This document shows positions 51,011 through 59,995 of a DNA stretch of 64,000 nucleotides, piece after piece. Numbering within the stretch: position 1 is the stretch's first letter; each line of letters starts with the position of its first letter. Under the pieces are notes generated by a model that worked only from the letters and a program-made list of their open reading frames with translations, made no database searches and was not told the origin of the DNA. Position numbers and translations under genes: made by a program. Source of the DNA: JAAXHF01 sp963665955 (GTDB lineage Bacteria; Desulfobacterota; Binatia; Bin18); assembly GCA_965231765.1 (NCBI GenBank), contig OZ246887.1, positions 496,001 through 560,000 on the forward strand, given 5' to 3'.

Positions 51011-51239
51011 GCACGATTGAGAAATAAGACGATCTCCAGAGATAGATGATACCTATCGATTCCGCTTCTGTCTGGAAAGATTCAGGCTCGGCTCCAAGCC
51101 GCCTACACTTTTCTCCCCTGGTTCTTTTTTGCGAGGCCCCACAGCTCTGCCCCTTGCTGTCAAGAGTGACTCCTGATATCCCTCTCCTTTCGCTGAGCAA
51201 GATTTGCTGAGCAAGATTCGAGAAAAAAGGAATATTATT

Positions 51240-52646
51240 GTGTTATCGTCCCGCTGTATTGTCACCAGTCTGTTCGTCGCCGTCCTTATTTCGTGGGCTC
51301 CTGCTGTGCAGGCAGAGCCCCACATCATGAATATCGACCATCCCTCCAAGTTACCCTTAACAGGTTTTGCCTCGGCTTTTGATGTGCTGGGTGATGTCGA
51401 CGCTGATGGCATCCCAGATTATCTGATCGGAGCGTATCAACAGCGTGTCAACAGTAATAATCGCCAAGGACGTGTCTTTGTGTACAGCGGGCGTACGGGT
51501 CGTCTCATCCATACGATTGAGAATCCCTCTCCTCAGCCAGACTCAGCTTTTGGTTTTGCCGTTGCGGCAACCGCTGATCTCAACACCGATGGGGTGCCCG
51601 ATTTCCTCGTTGGCGCGTTTGGTCATGGAGAAGCCGGAAGTGCCTTGTCGCTGACCCTGACTGCCCAAGAAATCCAACTCAAAGAGGGTTTAGACATCAA
51701 AAAAGTGGGCAGTGGCGCGGTATTTGCGTTTAGCGGTAAAGACGGCCAGCTGCTGTACACCCTACAAGCTCCAGAGCAGGATGCCGGAGCTGGGTTTGGC
51801 TTTTCCACTGCGGCACTGGGCGACCTGACTGGTGATGGTGTGCCAGAACTCCTGATTGGTGCGCCAGCCCAGGACAGCTCAGGACGTGCCTACATCTTTA
51901 ATGGCCAGGATGCCAGCCTGCTGCGTGTCTTATCCCCTCCATCCCCATCCGGCCGAGACGCTTTTGGCTGGTCTGTGGCTGGTGCTGGAGATCTCAATAC
52001 AGATGGCATCCCAGATCTCCTGATCGGTGCGCCGTACACAAATGTCGGCGAACATACAATATTGGGGCGAGTGTATGCCATGAGCGGCAGTGATCAGGCC
52101 CTGCTCTACCCTATTGAACCTCCCAACCCCAAAGCTGGGTCAGCCTTTGGTTGGGATATCTCATCAGGCGGAGACCTGAATAAAGATGGCGTCACTGATA
52201 CCCTGGTGGGTGCTCCGTATAAAGACGTCGAATCCAACAGTGAACAGGGCGAAGCCTATGCCTTCAATGGCGTAGATGGCAGCCTGCTGCTGTCCTTACA
52301 TGACCCAGGCCAGGAAAATGCCTATGCTGGATTTGGCTACCGGGTTTCCTGGACAGACGATATCAATGAGGACGGTGCATCTGAAATACTGGTCAGTGCT
52401 CCACACCAAACGGTGGACGATTTTCAGATTCAGGGATCAGTCTTTGTTTTTAATGGCTGGGACGGCCGGCATCTGATCTCATTCGATAATCCGAATCCCC
52501 ACCAGGGCTCAAAGTTTGGTTACACGATGGCTTCCCCTGGGGATCTGAATGACGACGGCATTCCCGAATTTGCCATTGGCGCATCAGGCCAAACCATTGG
52601 TGCTAACGTGGCGGCGGGACGTCTATTTGTCTTTCAGTCACAGTAG
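51240..52646 (+). CDS. Secreted seven-repeat FG-GAP beta-propeller protein
   Basis: The GTG at 51240 (AAGGA about nine bases upstream) gives 468 residues and a clear signal peptide (RCIVTSLFVAVLISWAPAVQA). The TTG at 51204 has no ribosome site. The mature part is an integrin-alpha-like propeller of seven blades, each with a calcium loop: GDVDADGIPD, ADLNTDGVPD, GDLTGDGVPE, GDLNTDGIPD, GDLNKDGVTD, DDINEDGASE and GDLNDDGIPE, followed by a hydrophobic strand (xLLIGAP). A blade insertion (KEGLDIKKVGSG) lies after repeat 2. Probably a cell-surface or secreted binding protein. It overlaps the GNAT gene end by nine bases. Confidence 0.9.
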   Translation: MLSSRCIVTSLFVAVLISWAPAVQAEPHIMNIDHPSKLPLTGFASAFDVLGDVDADGIPDYLIGAYQQRVNSNNRQGRVFVYSGRTGRLIHTIENPSPQPDSAFGFAVAATADLNTDGVPDFLVGAFGHGEAGSALSLTLTAQEIQLKEGLDIKKVGSGAVFAFSGKDGQLLYTLQAPEQDAGAGFGFSTAALGDLTGDGVPELLIGAPAQDSSGRAYIFNGQDASLLRVLSPPSPSGRDAFGWSVAGAGDLNTDGIPDLLIGAPYTNVGEHTILGRVYAMSGSDQALLYPIEPPNPKAGSAFGWDISSGGDLNKDGVTDTLVGAPYKDVESNSEQGEAYAFNGVDGSLLLSLHDPGQENAYAGFGYRVSWTDDINEDGASEILVSAPHQTVDDFQIQGSVFVFNGWDGRHLISFDNPNPHQGSKFGYTMASPGDLNDDGIPEFAIGASGQTIGANVAAGRLFVFQSQ

Positions 52647-53282
52647 GGATTTATCCATCAGGATAACACTGGGATGTTCTTTGATTGAGGCAAATGGTCG
52701 TCTGCCCTGATAGCGAAACGTCTGATAGGGAATCTCATACCGCGCCACAAAGCCATGGGTTTCCCGAAAGATGTACTGAGACGCCAGGCCCGTCGCTTCG
52801 GTTACTGCAATGCGATAGCCTTTTTGTCTCCCGTTTTCTAGACACAACCGGACGACATTTTGGGCAACCGCCCGGCCAGTATGCTGCTGGGCGACTGCTA
52901 ACAAATTGAGGTGTAAGTAGTGTCCTCGGCGGATTGTCTTCATCCGGGTATATTGCCGGTCTAGTGTATTCAGGATCGCATTAATCGGATCTTCTCCCGC
53001 GTCTGACAGCATATCCAGCATGTCGACAAAGTCGCGGGTGATCAGCGCCCCGACGACTCTCTCCGTTTTGATATCCAGGGCAACCACGGCGAGTTCTTCT
53101 TGGGCTAATACTTGTCCGAGTGATCTGAGATAATCTGCCATACGGTTGACCGGAATATTTTGCGACACCATCATCGGTTCGTATCCAGCAAACGCCTCAG
53201 CCACCACGGCAGCCACGGCGTCACAAACCTGAAGGTTGAACAGTTCGTAGCGTATGCCCTCATGTTCTTGAGGCTGTGTCAT
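52638..53282 (-). CDS. GNAT-like acetyltransferase
   Basis: A 214-residue protein. A GNAT fold is seen: VVALDIKTERVVGALITRDF (beta strand 4 region), RGHYLHLNLLAVAQQHTGRAVAQNVVRLCLENGRQKGYRIAVTEATGLASQYIF, where the usual Q/RxxGxG/A loop is QQHTGRAV. GFVARYEIPY ends the domain. AAGGATCGGAT precedes the ATG. The substrate is unknown; the first 40 residues have EAFAGYEPM. It is ten bases upstream-facing from the hydrolase at 53292 in the same direction, so an operon of three (hydrolase, GNAT, LLM) on the minus strand is likely. Confidence 0.82.
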   Translation of the reverse strand: MTQPQEHEGIRYELFNLQVCDAVAAVVAEAFAGYEPMMVSQNIPVNRMADYLRSLGQVLAQEELAVVALDIKTERVVGALITRDFVDMLDMLSDAGEDPINAILNTLDRQYTRMKTIRRGHYLHLNLLAVAQQHTGRAVAQNVVRLCLENGRQKGYRIAVTEATGLASQYIFRETHGFVARYEIPYQTFRYQGRRPFASIKEHPSVILMDKSLL

Positions 53283-53291
53283 ATCCGATCC

Positions 53292-53954
53292 TTACGGATT
53301 AATTGCCGTATTACTACGCTCAACAATAAACGTACCGCGACGCTCGACAAAGTCACGCACGGCCTCATACAGCGCTTGGGGTCGTTCGGTTTCAATATCG
53401 TGACCCGCGTCATACATCAGCGCGTAATAACAGTCGGGCAGTTGCTCGACATACATCCGGCCTGTTTCCGGCGGGATGGCTGTGTCGTTTGTTCCGAACA
53501 GGGCCAGGGTCGCGGTTTGAACCTCTCTTAAGCAGCCGATTAATGTAGCATCAGGAGTGACAGCGTTTGTCTCGGGATGCCCTTTAGGTAACAGCACAGT
53601 TGGTGATATCAGAACAAGCCCATCAATGTGGTCTGGTCCATCAATGGCTTGCCACAGCGCAAGAGACGCGCTGTCGGCACTGCCGATCAACACGTAGTGA
53701 TCCAGCCCGATCGAAGTAGCAGCCTGGTTCAGTGTGTCAGCAACCTGACGTGGCTCTTGGGTTGGTAATTCAGGAATCTCCAAGACAACCAGCCGGAATT
53801 GCTGAGCGAGCAGCGTTTGTAATGGAGATGCCGTGTGTCCTTCGGATTCCTCGGCACTCCGGAGTATAACCACAAGACTGCCCTGCCCGGCTTCCCTATA
53901 GCGAATCTGCGTCCCATTTACCTGAATGGAGCGTTCAGCAGTGGTATTGCTCAT
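53292..53954 (-). CDS. Alpha/beta-hydrolase-fold protein with altered nucleophile site
   Basis: A 220-residue protein: VNGTQIRYREAGQGSLVVILRS at the N-terminus, LDHYVLIGSADSASLALWQAIDGP in the nucleophile position, ATLALFGTNDTAIPP for the acid and YDAGHDIETERPQALYEAVRDFV for the His. The elbow should read GxSxG but here is G-S-A-D-S, so the nucleophile position would be Ala. The HG oxyanion motif is also replaced (LRSAEES). It is therefore probably not a standard hydrolase. It is sandwiched between the LLM gene (28 bases) and the GNAT gene (9 bases) on the same strand. Confidence 0.8.
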   Translation of the reverse strand: MSNTTAERSIQVNGTQIRYREAGQGSLVVILRSAEESEGHTASPLQTLLAQQFRLVVLEIPELPTQEPRQVADTLNQAATSIGLDHYVLIGSADSASLALWQAIDGPDHIDGLVLISPTVLLPKGHPETNAVTPDATLIGCLREVQTATLALFGTNDTAIPPETGRMYVEQLPDCYYALMYDAGHDIETERPQALYEAVRDFVERRGTFIVERSNTAINP

Positions 53955-53981
53955 GTTGTTCCCCTGACTCCTGCCATGGTA

Positions 53982-55085
53982 CTACGCCCCGACCGCAGCC
54001 GCTGTCTCGGTCTGCGCGGTCACATTGACACCAAGGTGACGGATGCGAGGTAAGACTTCCGTGGCAAACAGTCGCATCGACTTCTCGCCTTCCTCCAAGG
54101 TGATGCCAGCTCCGCCAAAGGCGATATCAAGCGCGCCTATTCCAGTCGCTTCATAGAAGTCCGTAATCTGCTGAACAACGGTGTCTGGGCCACCGCAGAA
54201 ACGCAGCTCGCCCAGCCCAAAACCGGCCTGGGTTTGGGTGGGGGGTGGAATGGCTGCACCACGTCCCCGGAACAAGTTACCAGTGCCATCCCCACTAAAA
54301 AATCGGGACTCAAGTTCGGCGGCTTCCTTGTCATCTTCTCCCACAGCGCTAAAAGAACGATACAACAGCTGCTCAGGAGCTGGTTCCCAGCCGTGCTTGG
54401 CACACTCTTGTTTGTAATGGCTCGTCATTTGGGCGGCGATATGAGTGGGATAAAATGACACACCGAGTCCCATTTTCTGAGCTGCGGCAAAAGAGGCTGA
54501 TTCAAGACTGTTGCCCGAATAGTACAACGGTGGATGGGGTTGCTGGACCGACCCTGGCCAGACTGAAATAGTCCGAAAGCGGTAATAGCGCCCTTCCCAG
54601 CCAAATGGCTGCGGTTCGGTCAACGCTCGGGTGATCAGAATGCTGGCCTCCTGGGTACGTGCGCGCGTTTCGTCTGGGTTGGTCCCATAGGCGAGAAACT
54701 CATTGGGCGTCCCCCGTAGAAACAGCACAACAAGTCGGCCGCCGCTGAGCTGATCAAGCATGGCCAGCTCTTCGGCAATCCGGACTGGGTTATTCATTGA
54801 CACTAATGGTCCCAATATAGCAATCTTTGCTCGACGGACGACTTGGCTCAGGGCAGCCGCAAACACAGCCGCGTTTGGTGTTTGCAATAAGGGCGTATAG
54901 TGATGTTCGGAACAGCTGACCCAATCAAAACCTAATTCATCTGCCAGCTTGGCTTGCGCCATCGCAACCTCAAGCGATTGCTGTCCGACCTCCGACCGAT
55001 ACAACGCCGGAGGAGTCGGCCAGCCCTGGTGTTTGAACGCTTCTGCTGAAAGATAGCTGTTTGTGCAAAAAAATGATGCTTGCAT
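53982..55085 (-). CDS. LLM-class flavin oxidoreductase
   Basis: A 367-residue luciferase-like protein: MQASFFCTNSYLSAEAF at the N-terminus, LGFDWVSCSEHHYTPLL (EHH motif), AILGPLVSMNNPVRIAEELAMLDQLSGGRLVVLFLRG, FRTISVWPGSVQQPHPPLYYSG, and LDIAFGGAGITLEEGEKSMRLFATEVLPRI near the end. GGGGAGGAAG lies before the ATG. First gene of a minus-strand unit with the altered hydrolase and GNAT. It lacks a final helix seen in the 449-residue paralogue. Confidence 0.92.
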   Translation of the reverse strand: MQASFFCTNSYLSAEAFKHQGWPTPPALYRSEVGQQSLEVAMAQAKLADELGFDWVSCSEHHYTPLLQTPNAAVFAAALSQVVRRAKIAILGPLVSMNNPVRIAEELAMLDQLSGGRLVVLFLRGTPNEFLAYGTNPDETRARTQEASILITRALTEPQPFGWEGRYYRFRTISVWPGSVQQPHPPLYYSGNSLESASFAAAQKMGLGVSFYPTHIAAQMTSHYKQECAKHGWEPAPEQLLYRSFSAVGEDDKEAAELESRFFSGDGTGNLFRGRGAAIPPPTQTQAGFGLGELRFCGGPDTVVQQITDFYEATGIGALDIAFGGAGITLEEGEKSMRLFATEVLPRIRHLGVNVTAQTETAAAVGA

Positions 55086-55231
55086 TGGTACTTCCTCCCC
55101 GTGCTGCCATGGACTTGTATGCTGTGAGTATTGTCAACTTGTCGAGCGCCTTGTCAAGCTGAGGAGCGAACAGGAGAGGTAGAATATTCAGCCAAGTTGT
55201 GTGATGTGTGTGCTGCCTTAGGAGAGAAACC

Positions 55232-56386
55232 ATGAATCCCCATCCCGTTGTGACTGCTGCTATTGAACTGCAGCCCCTCATCCGAGAACACCTTGTGACA
55301 GGAGAAAAAAGAGCCCGGCTGGCAGCCGAAGTTGTGAGTGCGGTCGGTCAAGCTGGCCTGTTCCATTTATTCGCTCCGCAGGAAGTTGGCGGCCTTGAAG
55401 TTTCTCCACCCATCGCGTTGGCTGCAATCGAAGCGGTGAGTGCTGCCGACCCAGCTGTGGGCTGGTGTATCGGCAATTCTCAACCGATCTGTCATGCTGC
55501 AGGTTGGCTGGCGGAAAAAGAGCGGACAGTAATCTTTGCTGAGTCACATCGCAACTTTGGCTTCTCAGCAGCACCAAGTGGACGGGCAGTCCCAGAAAAC
55601 GACGGCTATCGTGTCAGTGGTCAGTGGCCGGTTGTGACTGGCTGCGAGGATGCCGGATGGTGCGCCCTGGCAGGTATCGTCATGGATGGTGACGTGCCAC
55701 GTCAAATAAACGGCCTGCCCGATGGACGGCTGTTTCTCGTTCCGACAACGGACATCAAAATCTCTCCAACGTGGCAAGACGCTGCCGCTATGCGTGGCAC
55801 AGGCAGTAATGCAGTGAGTGTTCACGACGTGTTTGTAGCAGAAAGCTTTGCCCATACTCCCATAAAGCCGCTCACAATTGATCGGCCACTCTATCGTCTG
55901 CCGCTGCCGCTCCTATTTGCACCAGCTGGTGTTGCGGTTGCACTCGGCGCTTTGGACACGGCCGTGGCAAGTACACTGGAGTCGTTAGGAGCGAAGGTCT
56001 CGTCCTTTAGTGGTCAGACGATTCGTGATCAGACGCCGATTCAGGAACTGATTACACACAGTAGTGCCGCGCTACGAGCAGCTCGCGCTGGGCTACAGAT
56101 TGCGACAGACGCCGTCTGGGATATCGCTAGTGCTGGAGACAGTGTACCCCAAAAACTCCGAGCAGAGTTGTACGCGTCTACCTTCTACGTTTTAGAAGTT
56201 GCCCGAGAGACTATCAGCCGCTTATACGCGCGAGGCACGCGCGAAGCGTTTCTGCAGGGTAATCCAGTCGAACGAGCGCTCAGAAATCTGCATGCCATCG
56301 CCTTTGGCTATGAGTCATCGCGGGGTATTCAACATTCTGCTGGGCGAGTTTTGCTTGGTGGCGAGCCGCTTGACCCCCTGTTTTAA
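55232..56386 (+). CDS. Acyl-CoA-dehydrogenase-like flavin monooxygenase (HsaA/DszC group)
   Basis: A 384-residue flavoprotein from ATG 55232 (AGGAG upstream). GLFHLFAPQEVGGLEVSPPIALAAIEAVSAADPAVGWCIGNSQ and GRAVPENDGYRVSGQWPVVTGCEDAGWCALAG are typical of the two-component group D monooxygenases that share the acyl-CoA dehydrogenase fold. The catalytic Glu of true dehydrogenases is not visible at the usual C-terminal place (GIQHSAGRVLLGG). No flavin reductase is adjacent. It is divergent from the LLM gene at 53982 over 146 bases. Confidence 0.85.
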   Translation: MNPHPVVTAAIELQPLIREHLVTGEKRARLAAEVVSAVGQAGLFHLFAPQEVGGLEVSPPIALAAIEAVSAADPAVGWCIGNSQPICHAAGWLAEKERTVIFAESHRNFGFSAAPSGRAVPENDGYRVSGQWPVVTGCEDAGWCALAGIVMDGDVPRQINGLPDGRLFLVPTTDIKISPTWQDAAAMRGTGSNAVSVHDVFVAESFAHTPIKPLTIDRPLYRLPLPLLFAPAGVAVALGALDTAVASTLESLGAKVSSFSGQTIRDQTPIQELITHSSAALRAARAGLQIATDAVWDIASAGDSVPQKLRAELYASTFYVLEVARETISRLYARGTREAFLQGNPVERALRNLHAIAFGYESSRGIQHSAGRVLLGGEPLDPLF

Positions 56387-56630
56387 TGCTGGAGTAATGA
56401 ACCTGATGTTAACCTGCCAACCCCCGCTCTGGAGCCCCAGGACCAGTTCTGCGGTGAACGTTCAGGAACCGTGCGCGATCCTTTCGGACACCGGTGGAAT
56501 ATTGGGCACAGCCTCGAAGAGCTGTCTCCGGATGAAATGCAAAAGCGGTATACGAAGATGATGACGGATGTGTGATCGTGACGGACTGCAATCCCCCTTT
56601 GCCCTCCTTTTCCAAAGCGGAGGACCGGAC

Positions 56631-57029
56631 TCACTCTCGCCAGGCGCGGTTCACTAACTCGGTGTCCCAGTACGTCGTGCCGCGAACGATTGTGCCGTCG
56701 ATGACTTTCAGTACATAGCAATACTGATTGTTATACGGTATACCGGTTTTGGTCGTTGCCCTGCCCTCCCACTGGATCACGACCCAATCGTCCTCAGCCA
56801 ATACGGCGTGCACCTCTGCGACGGGTGGACCAGTCAGATGTTCGCGCTGGGGCTTCAAGGCTTTTTCAATAAAGTCGTGCTTGCTGGTATAGGTGCCAGA
56901 AATCGGACTGCTGCCGGTAATCGTCCACTCGACTTGGTCGGCAATTAGGTTGAATACGGCCATGCCGTCACCCTTGGACCAAGCCATGAAGGCAGTCTCA
57001 ACGATCTTTTTATTTTCGGCTGAGCTCAT
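56631..57029 (-). CDS. SnoaL-like/NTF2-fold protein
   Basis: A 132-residue protein: MSSAENKKIVETAFMAWSKGDGMAVFNLIADQVEWTITG at the start, SKHDFIEKALKPQREHL, HAVLAEDDWVVIQWEGRATTKTGIPYNNQYCYVLKVIDGTIV, then YWDTELVNRA. This is the SnoaL_3/ketosteroid-isomerase-like pattern. The ATG at 57029 has a weak ribosome site; the longer frame from 57107 begins inside the terminator of the next gene. It may be a small isomerase, hydrolase or binding protein. Confidence 0.88.
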   Translation of the reverse strand: MSSAENKKIVETAFMAWSKGDGMAVFNLIADQVEWTITGSSPISGTYTSKHDFIEKALKPQREHLTGPPVAEVHAVLAEDDWVVIQWEGRATTKTGIPYNNQYCYVLKVIDGTIVRGTTYWDTELVNRAWRE

Positions 57030-57087
57030 GTCTAGGCTATAGACAAAAACGTCTGGGCTGAGAACCCTCAAACAGGGCGGCTGTGTA

Positions 57088-57117
57088 ACAAAAAAGGGCA
57101 GCCACACAGGGCTGCCT
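57088..57117 (-). terminator. Rho-independent terminator of the esterase gene
   Basis: On the minus strand GGCAGCC and GGCTGCC pair around CTGTGT and are followed by CTTTTTT. It lies about 26 bases after the stop of the gene at 57143. Confidence 0.85.
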
Positions 57118-57142
57118 CTACATTTTACTCGGCAAGATTCTT

Positions 57143-58027
57143 CTACGCCGTACGCGCTTGGAAGAATGCTCCGATTTCGTCAATCGCTTGCCGCGCTTCC
57201 GGCAGAATCGGGGCAAACAGGTGCCACACATGCGGCATCTCGTCCCAGACTTTAAGCGTCACATCCACACCAGCCTTGCGCGCCCGTTCCGCGATCCGAT
57301 TTGAGTCGTCAAGCAACGTCTCGTGATCACCAACCTGAATCAACAGCGGTGGCAGACCAGCTAGATTGCCGTGCAGGGGTGCGGCGAGTGGATTTTTCGG
57401 GTCGGCGTCGCCCAGATACATCTTGGCCATACCCAGCAGGCCTTCTTTTTGGACAACCGGATCAACCGCAGCTCGGGTTGTCATCGATTCACCCGTCCCC
57501 TCCATATCGACCCACGGAGAGATACCAATACCCGCACCAGGTAGCGGATGACCAGCATCACGGATAGCCAAGATCGCGCCAAAAGCGAGTCCACCACCGG
57601 CAGAATCTCCGGCGATAGCAATGTTTGCAGGCTTGATGCCTTGGTCCAGCAGCCACTTATACGCTGCGACCGTATCATCAACGGCAGCAGGAAACAGATG
57701 CTCAGGTGCCATACGATAGTTCAGCGACAGCACGCGTGCGCCAGCAGCCTTTGATAAGCGGCTTGTCATATCACGATGGGAACCAGCCGAGCCCATCACA
57801 TATCCACCACCGTGGACGTACACAATTACTTTGTCGTCCGCCGCGCCAGCAGCGACGTGCCATTCAGCCGACACACCTCCGGCTTCGACCGGAGTACACG
57901 TCACCCCTTCTGGAGCTGGGGATTCGATCATGACGGCGCGCATTTCGTTGATATCTTTTGCTGCGCCCATCCTCTCGCCCATCACTTTAAACATACCGAG
58001 TACCTGTTGTAATTCTGGACTTGCCAT
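57143..58027 (-). CDS. Hormone-sensitive-lipase-family esterase
   Basis: A 294-residue alpha/beta hydrolase of the HSL (family IV) type. The oxyanion motif is VYVHGGGYVMGS (about 70-81), the nucleophile Ser142 lies in GDSAGGG, the acid in QVGDHETLLDD and the His in EMPHVWHLFAP. The Tyr-rich NYRMAPEHLFPAAVDD block is typical. AAGGAGG lies before the ATG and a good terminator follows, so it is a monocistronic gene. It hydrolyses short esters or steroid-like esters. Confidence 0.93.
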   Translation of the reverse strand: MASPELQQVLGMFKVMGERMGAAKDINEMRAVMIESPAPEGVTCTPVEAGGVSAEWHVAAGAADDKVIVYVHGGGYVMGSAGSHRDMTSRLSKAAGARVLSLNYRMAPEHLFPAAVDDTVAAYKWLLDQGIKPANIAIAGDSAGGGLAFGAILAIRDAGHPLPGAGIGISPWVDMEGTGESMTTRAAVDPVVQKEGLLGMAKMYLGDADPKNPLAAPLHGNLAGLPPLLIQVGDHETLLDDSNRIAERARKAGVDVTLKVWDEMPHVWHLFAPILPEARQAIDEIGAFFQARTA

Positions 58028-58201
58028 ACTGAACCTCCTTGTGTAGTGCCGTACTTTGTCTCGCCTTTCACCTATTACTCAGGCGCGCCCTTGTCAACTC
58101 AAAACATCGGGCTCCTCCTCTACTCGGCTTCTTTCTTTCGCCTCTCGCATTGAATTGATAAGATGGTTTCCTCTGAAAGAATGAAAGAAGGAGGAAAAAG
58201 T

Positions 58202-58996
58202 ATGGGTTTTACACACGGCCACAAAGGGGCAACATGGCAACACAGCGAGCAAGCACGACTGCTGTTCAGGTTCGCAGCAGGGCTTGGAGTGATATCTCTG
58301 AGCTTTGCCCCTGTTCCCGTCCACAGCCAGGCGTCTCCCCAAGCGGTTCAACAGTCTGCGCCGTTAGACCTGAGTGTGGTCGATCACGTCATGACGACAA
58401 CACGTAGTGTGCGAAGACGGCTTGACCTCACTCGACCAGTTGAGCCAGAGGTCATTGAGCAGGCTATCGACATAGCCCTGCAAGCTCCAACGGGGAGCAA
58501 TCAGCAGACCTGGCGCTTCATGGTCGTCACTGATCCGGCGAAGAAGAAAGCGATCGCTGATCTCTATCGCCAGAGTTTCGAGCGCTATGCTGGAGCGCGT
58601 CCAACCCAAAAACCTGCGACACCCAGTGAACGTATTTCCGCCTCAGCTTGGCATTTGACAGACCATATGCACGCAGTCCCCGTTCTTGTGATCGCCTGCA
58701 TTGAAGGGCGCTCAACAAACCCAAGCCCCGCTGCCCAAGCTGGCTTGTATGGCTCAATTTTACCCTCGGCCTGGTCGTTTATGCTTGCCTTGCGCGCCCG
58801 GGGATTAGGATCGGCCTGGACCACCCTGCATCTGACCCAGGAAAAAGAAGTCGCCCAGCTCCTGGGTATCCCCGATTCCGTCACTCAAGCCGTTCTGCTG
58901 CCAGTCGCCTACTATACCGGTCAGGATTTTAAACCGGCCCCGCGCCGCCCTGGCCGCGAATTAACGTATTGGAACACTTGGGGCGAGAATCGCTAA
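58202..58996 (+). CDS. Nitroreductase-family protein with export signal
   Basis: ATG 58202 (AAGGAGG seven bases upstream) gives 264 residues. An N-terminal extension of about 60 residues contains a hydrophobic run (LLFRFAAGLGVISLSFAPVPVHS) resembling a signal or anchor, followed by the nitroreductase domain: TTTRSVRRRLDLTRPVE (FMN-phosphate Arg/Ser), APTGSNQQTWRFMVV, YGSILPSAWSFMLALRARGLGSAWTTLHL, and LLPVAYYTGQDFKPAPRRP. Most nitroreductases are cytoplasmic and lack such an extension, so export of a flavoprotein is unusual. No twin-arginine is seen. Confidence 0.82.
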   Translation: MGFTHGHKGATWQHSEQARLLFRFAAGLGVISLSFAPVPVHSQASPQAVQQSAPLDLSVVDHVMTTTRSVRRRLDLTRPVEPEVIEQAIDIALQAPTGSNQQTWRFMVVTDPAKKKAIADLYRQSFERYAGARPTQKPATPSERISASAWHLTDHMHAVPVLVIACIEGRSTNPSPAAQAGLYGSILPSAWSFMLALRARGLGSAWTTLHLTQEKEVAQLLGIPDSVTQAVLLPVAYYTGQDFKPAPRRPGRELTYWNTWGENR

Positions 58997-59043
58997 AGAA
59001 GCTATCCAGCGTATCGGATCGGTTTCTCTTGAGGCTCGCCAGC

Positions 59044-59439
59044 CTACAGCTTATCTGCTCCGGCCTGGGCACAGTCCTCATCCTCCTGGCCGGTACCACC
59101 GCCGACACCGCACGCGCCCTCAAGGGCGCCATCGCGGAAAATAGGCACCCCACCCTGCCCGGCTATCATATGCTCGCCCTCGGCAGCGACAATACCACGG
59201 ATGGTAGGATGATCTGCTATTTTTTGGAGTGCGCTGCTGGGTCGAGCAAAACCAGCTGAAGCAACAGCCTTTCCTTGGGACCCGTAGACACCAGCCCATA
59301 AGGCACCATTCATACGGTTGAAAGCGACCAGGCGTCCACCTTCGTCACACACGGCCACGCTGATCTTAATGTTGAGTTCTTGGGCTTTGGCAATGGCTCC
59401 TGCAACGATGCGGTTTGCTTCCTCGAGTGTGAGTGCCAT
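59044..59439 (-). CDS. GlcG/HbpS-family protein
   Basis: A 131-residue protein: LTLEEANRIVAGAIAKAQELNIKISVAVCDEGGRLVAFNRMNGA at the start, YGSQGKAVASAGFARPS, then GGVPIFRDGALEGACGVGGGTGQEDEDCAQAGADKL. This is the Haem_degrading (GlcG/HbpS) pattern, including the glycine-rich end. AAAGGAGGG lies before the ATG. The functions known in the family are heme sensing or degradation; many paralogues lie in catabolic operons. It begins 52 bases after the VOC stop in the same direction. Confidence 0.9.
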   Translation of the reverse strand: MALTLEEANRIVAGAIAKAQELNIKISVAVCDEGGRLVAFNRMNGALWAGVYGSQGKAVASAGFARPSSALQKIADHPTIRGIVAAEGEHMIAGQGGVPIFRDGALEGACGVGGGTGQEDEDCAQAGADKL

Positions 59440-59491
59440 ATGATTTCCCTCCTTTGATCTGTTCCCTACATGAGCGTCCAATTTCAGTTTG

Positions 59492-59875
59492 CTAGCCGTC
59501 GGCAGAAATAAAGGTCACCACTTCGATTCGGTTCCCCTCCGGGTCACGAATGAAAGCTGCATAATAGCTCTCGCTGTATTCAGATCGCAAGCCAGGCGTG
59601 CCATCTGCTGTTGCTCCAGCTTGCAGTGCCACGTCGTAAAAGCGCTCAACCAACTCTCGGCCTTTTGTTCGTAAAGCGATATGCACGCCACTCTCGGCTT
59701 CAACCTGAGCCATCTGGGGACGGTGATTGAGCCAGAACTCCGGGTATTTTTTGCCGAAACCAACCGTTCCTTCGCGTTCCGCAAGCGTCTCGAATCCTAT
59801 GGTTGCAAGCACGGCTTTGTAAAAGGCAGTGCTCTTTGCGAGATCACTGACACTGAGCGAGATATGATCAATCAT
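59492..59875 (-). CDS. VOC-superfamily (glyoxalase/dioxygenase) protein
   Basis: A 127-residue protein with one beta-alpha-beta-beta-beta pair set: IDHISLSVSDLAKSTAFYKAVLATIGFE (metal His at 3-4), KYPEFWLNHRPQ, GVHIALRTKG, and YYAAFIRDPEGNRIEVVTF with the metal Glu. GAGGAGG precedes the ATG. The same motif set is shared by glyoxalase I, fosfomycin resistance and extradiol dioxygenases. Likely an operon with the GlcG/HbpS gene. Confidence 0.92.
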   Translation of the reverse strand: MIDHISLSVSDLAKSTAFYKAVLATIGFETLAEREGTVGFGKKYPEFWLNHRPQMAQVEAESGVHIALRTKGRELVERFYDVALQAGATADGTPGLRSEYSESYYAAFIRDPEGNRIEVVTFISADG

Positions 59876-59995
59876 GGTGTCCTCCTCATAACCGTCTCCA
59901 AAGATAGTCCCAGGGACAGTCTGTTGTATAGCTCTTGCGCTACGCCTACTGAATAGGGCTAAATGGGCCGGGAACAACAACAGAGAGGAGCGTGC

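Noticed and set aside
56387..56630. Plus-strand open frame after the acyl-CoA-dehydrogenase-like gene
   Set aside because: No ribosome site or recognisable domain; antisense frames exist as well, so no gene is claimed.
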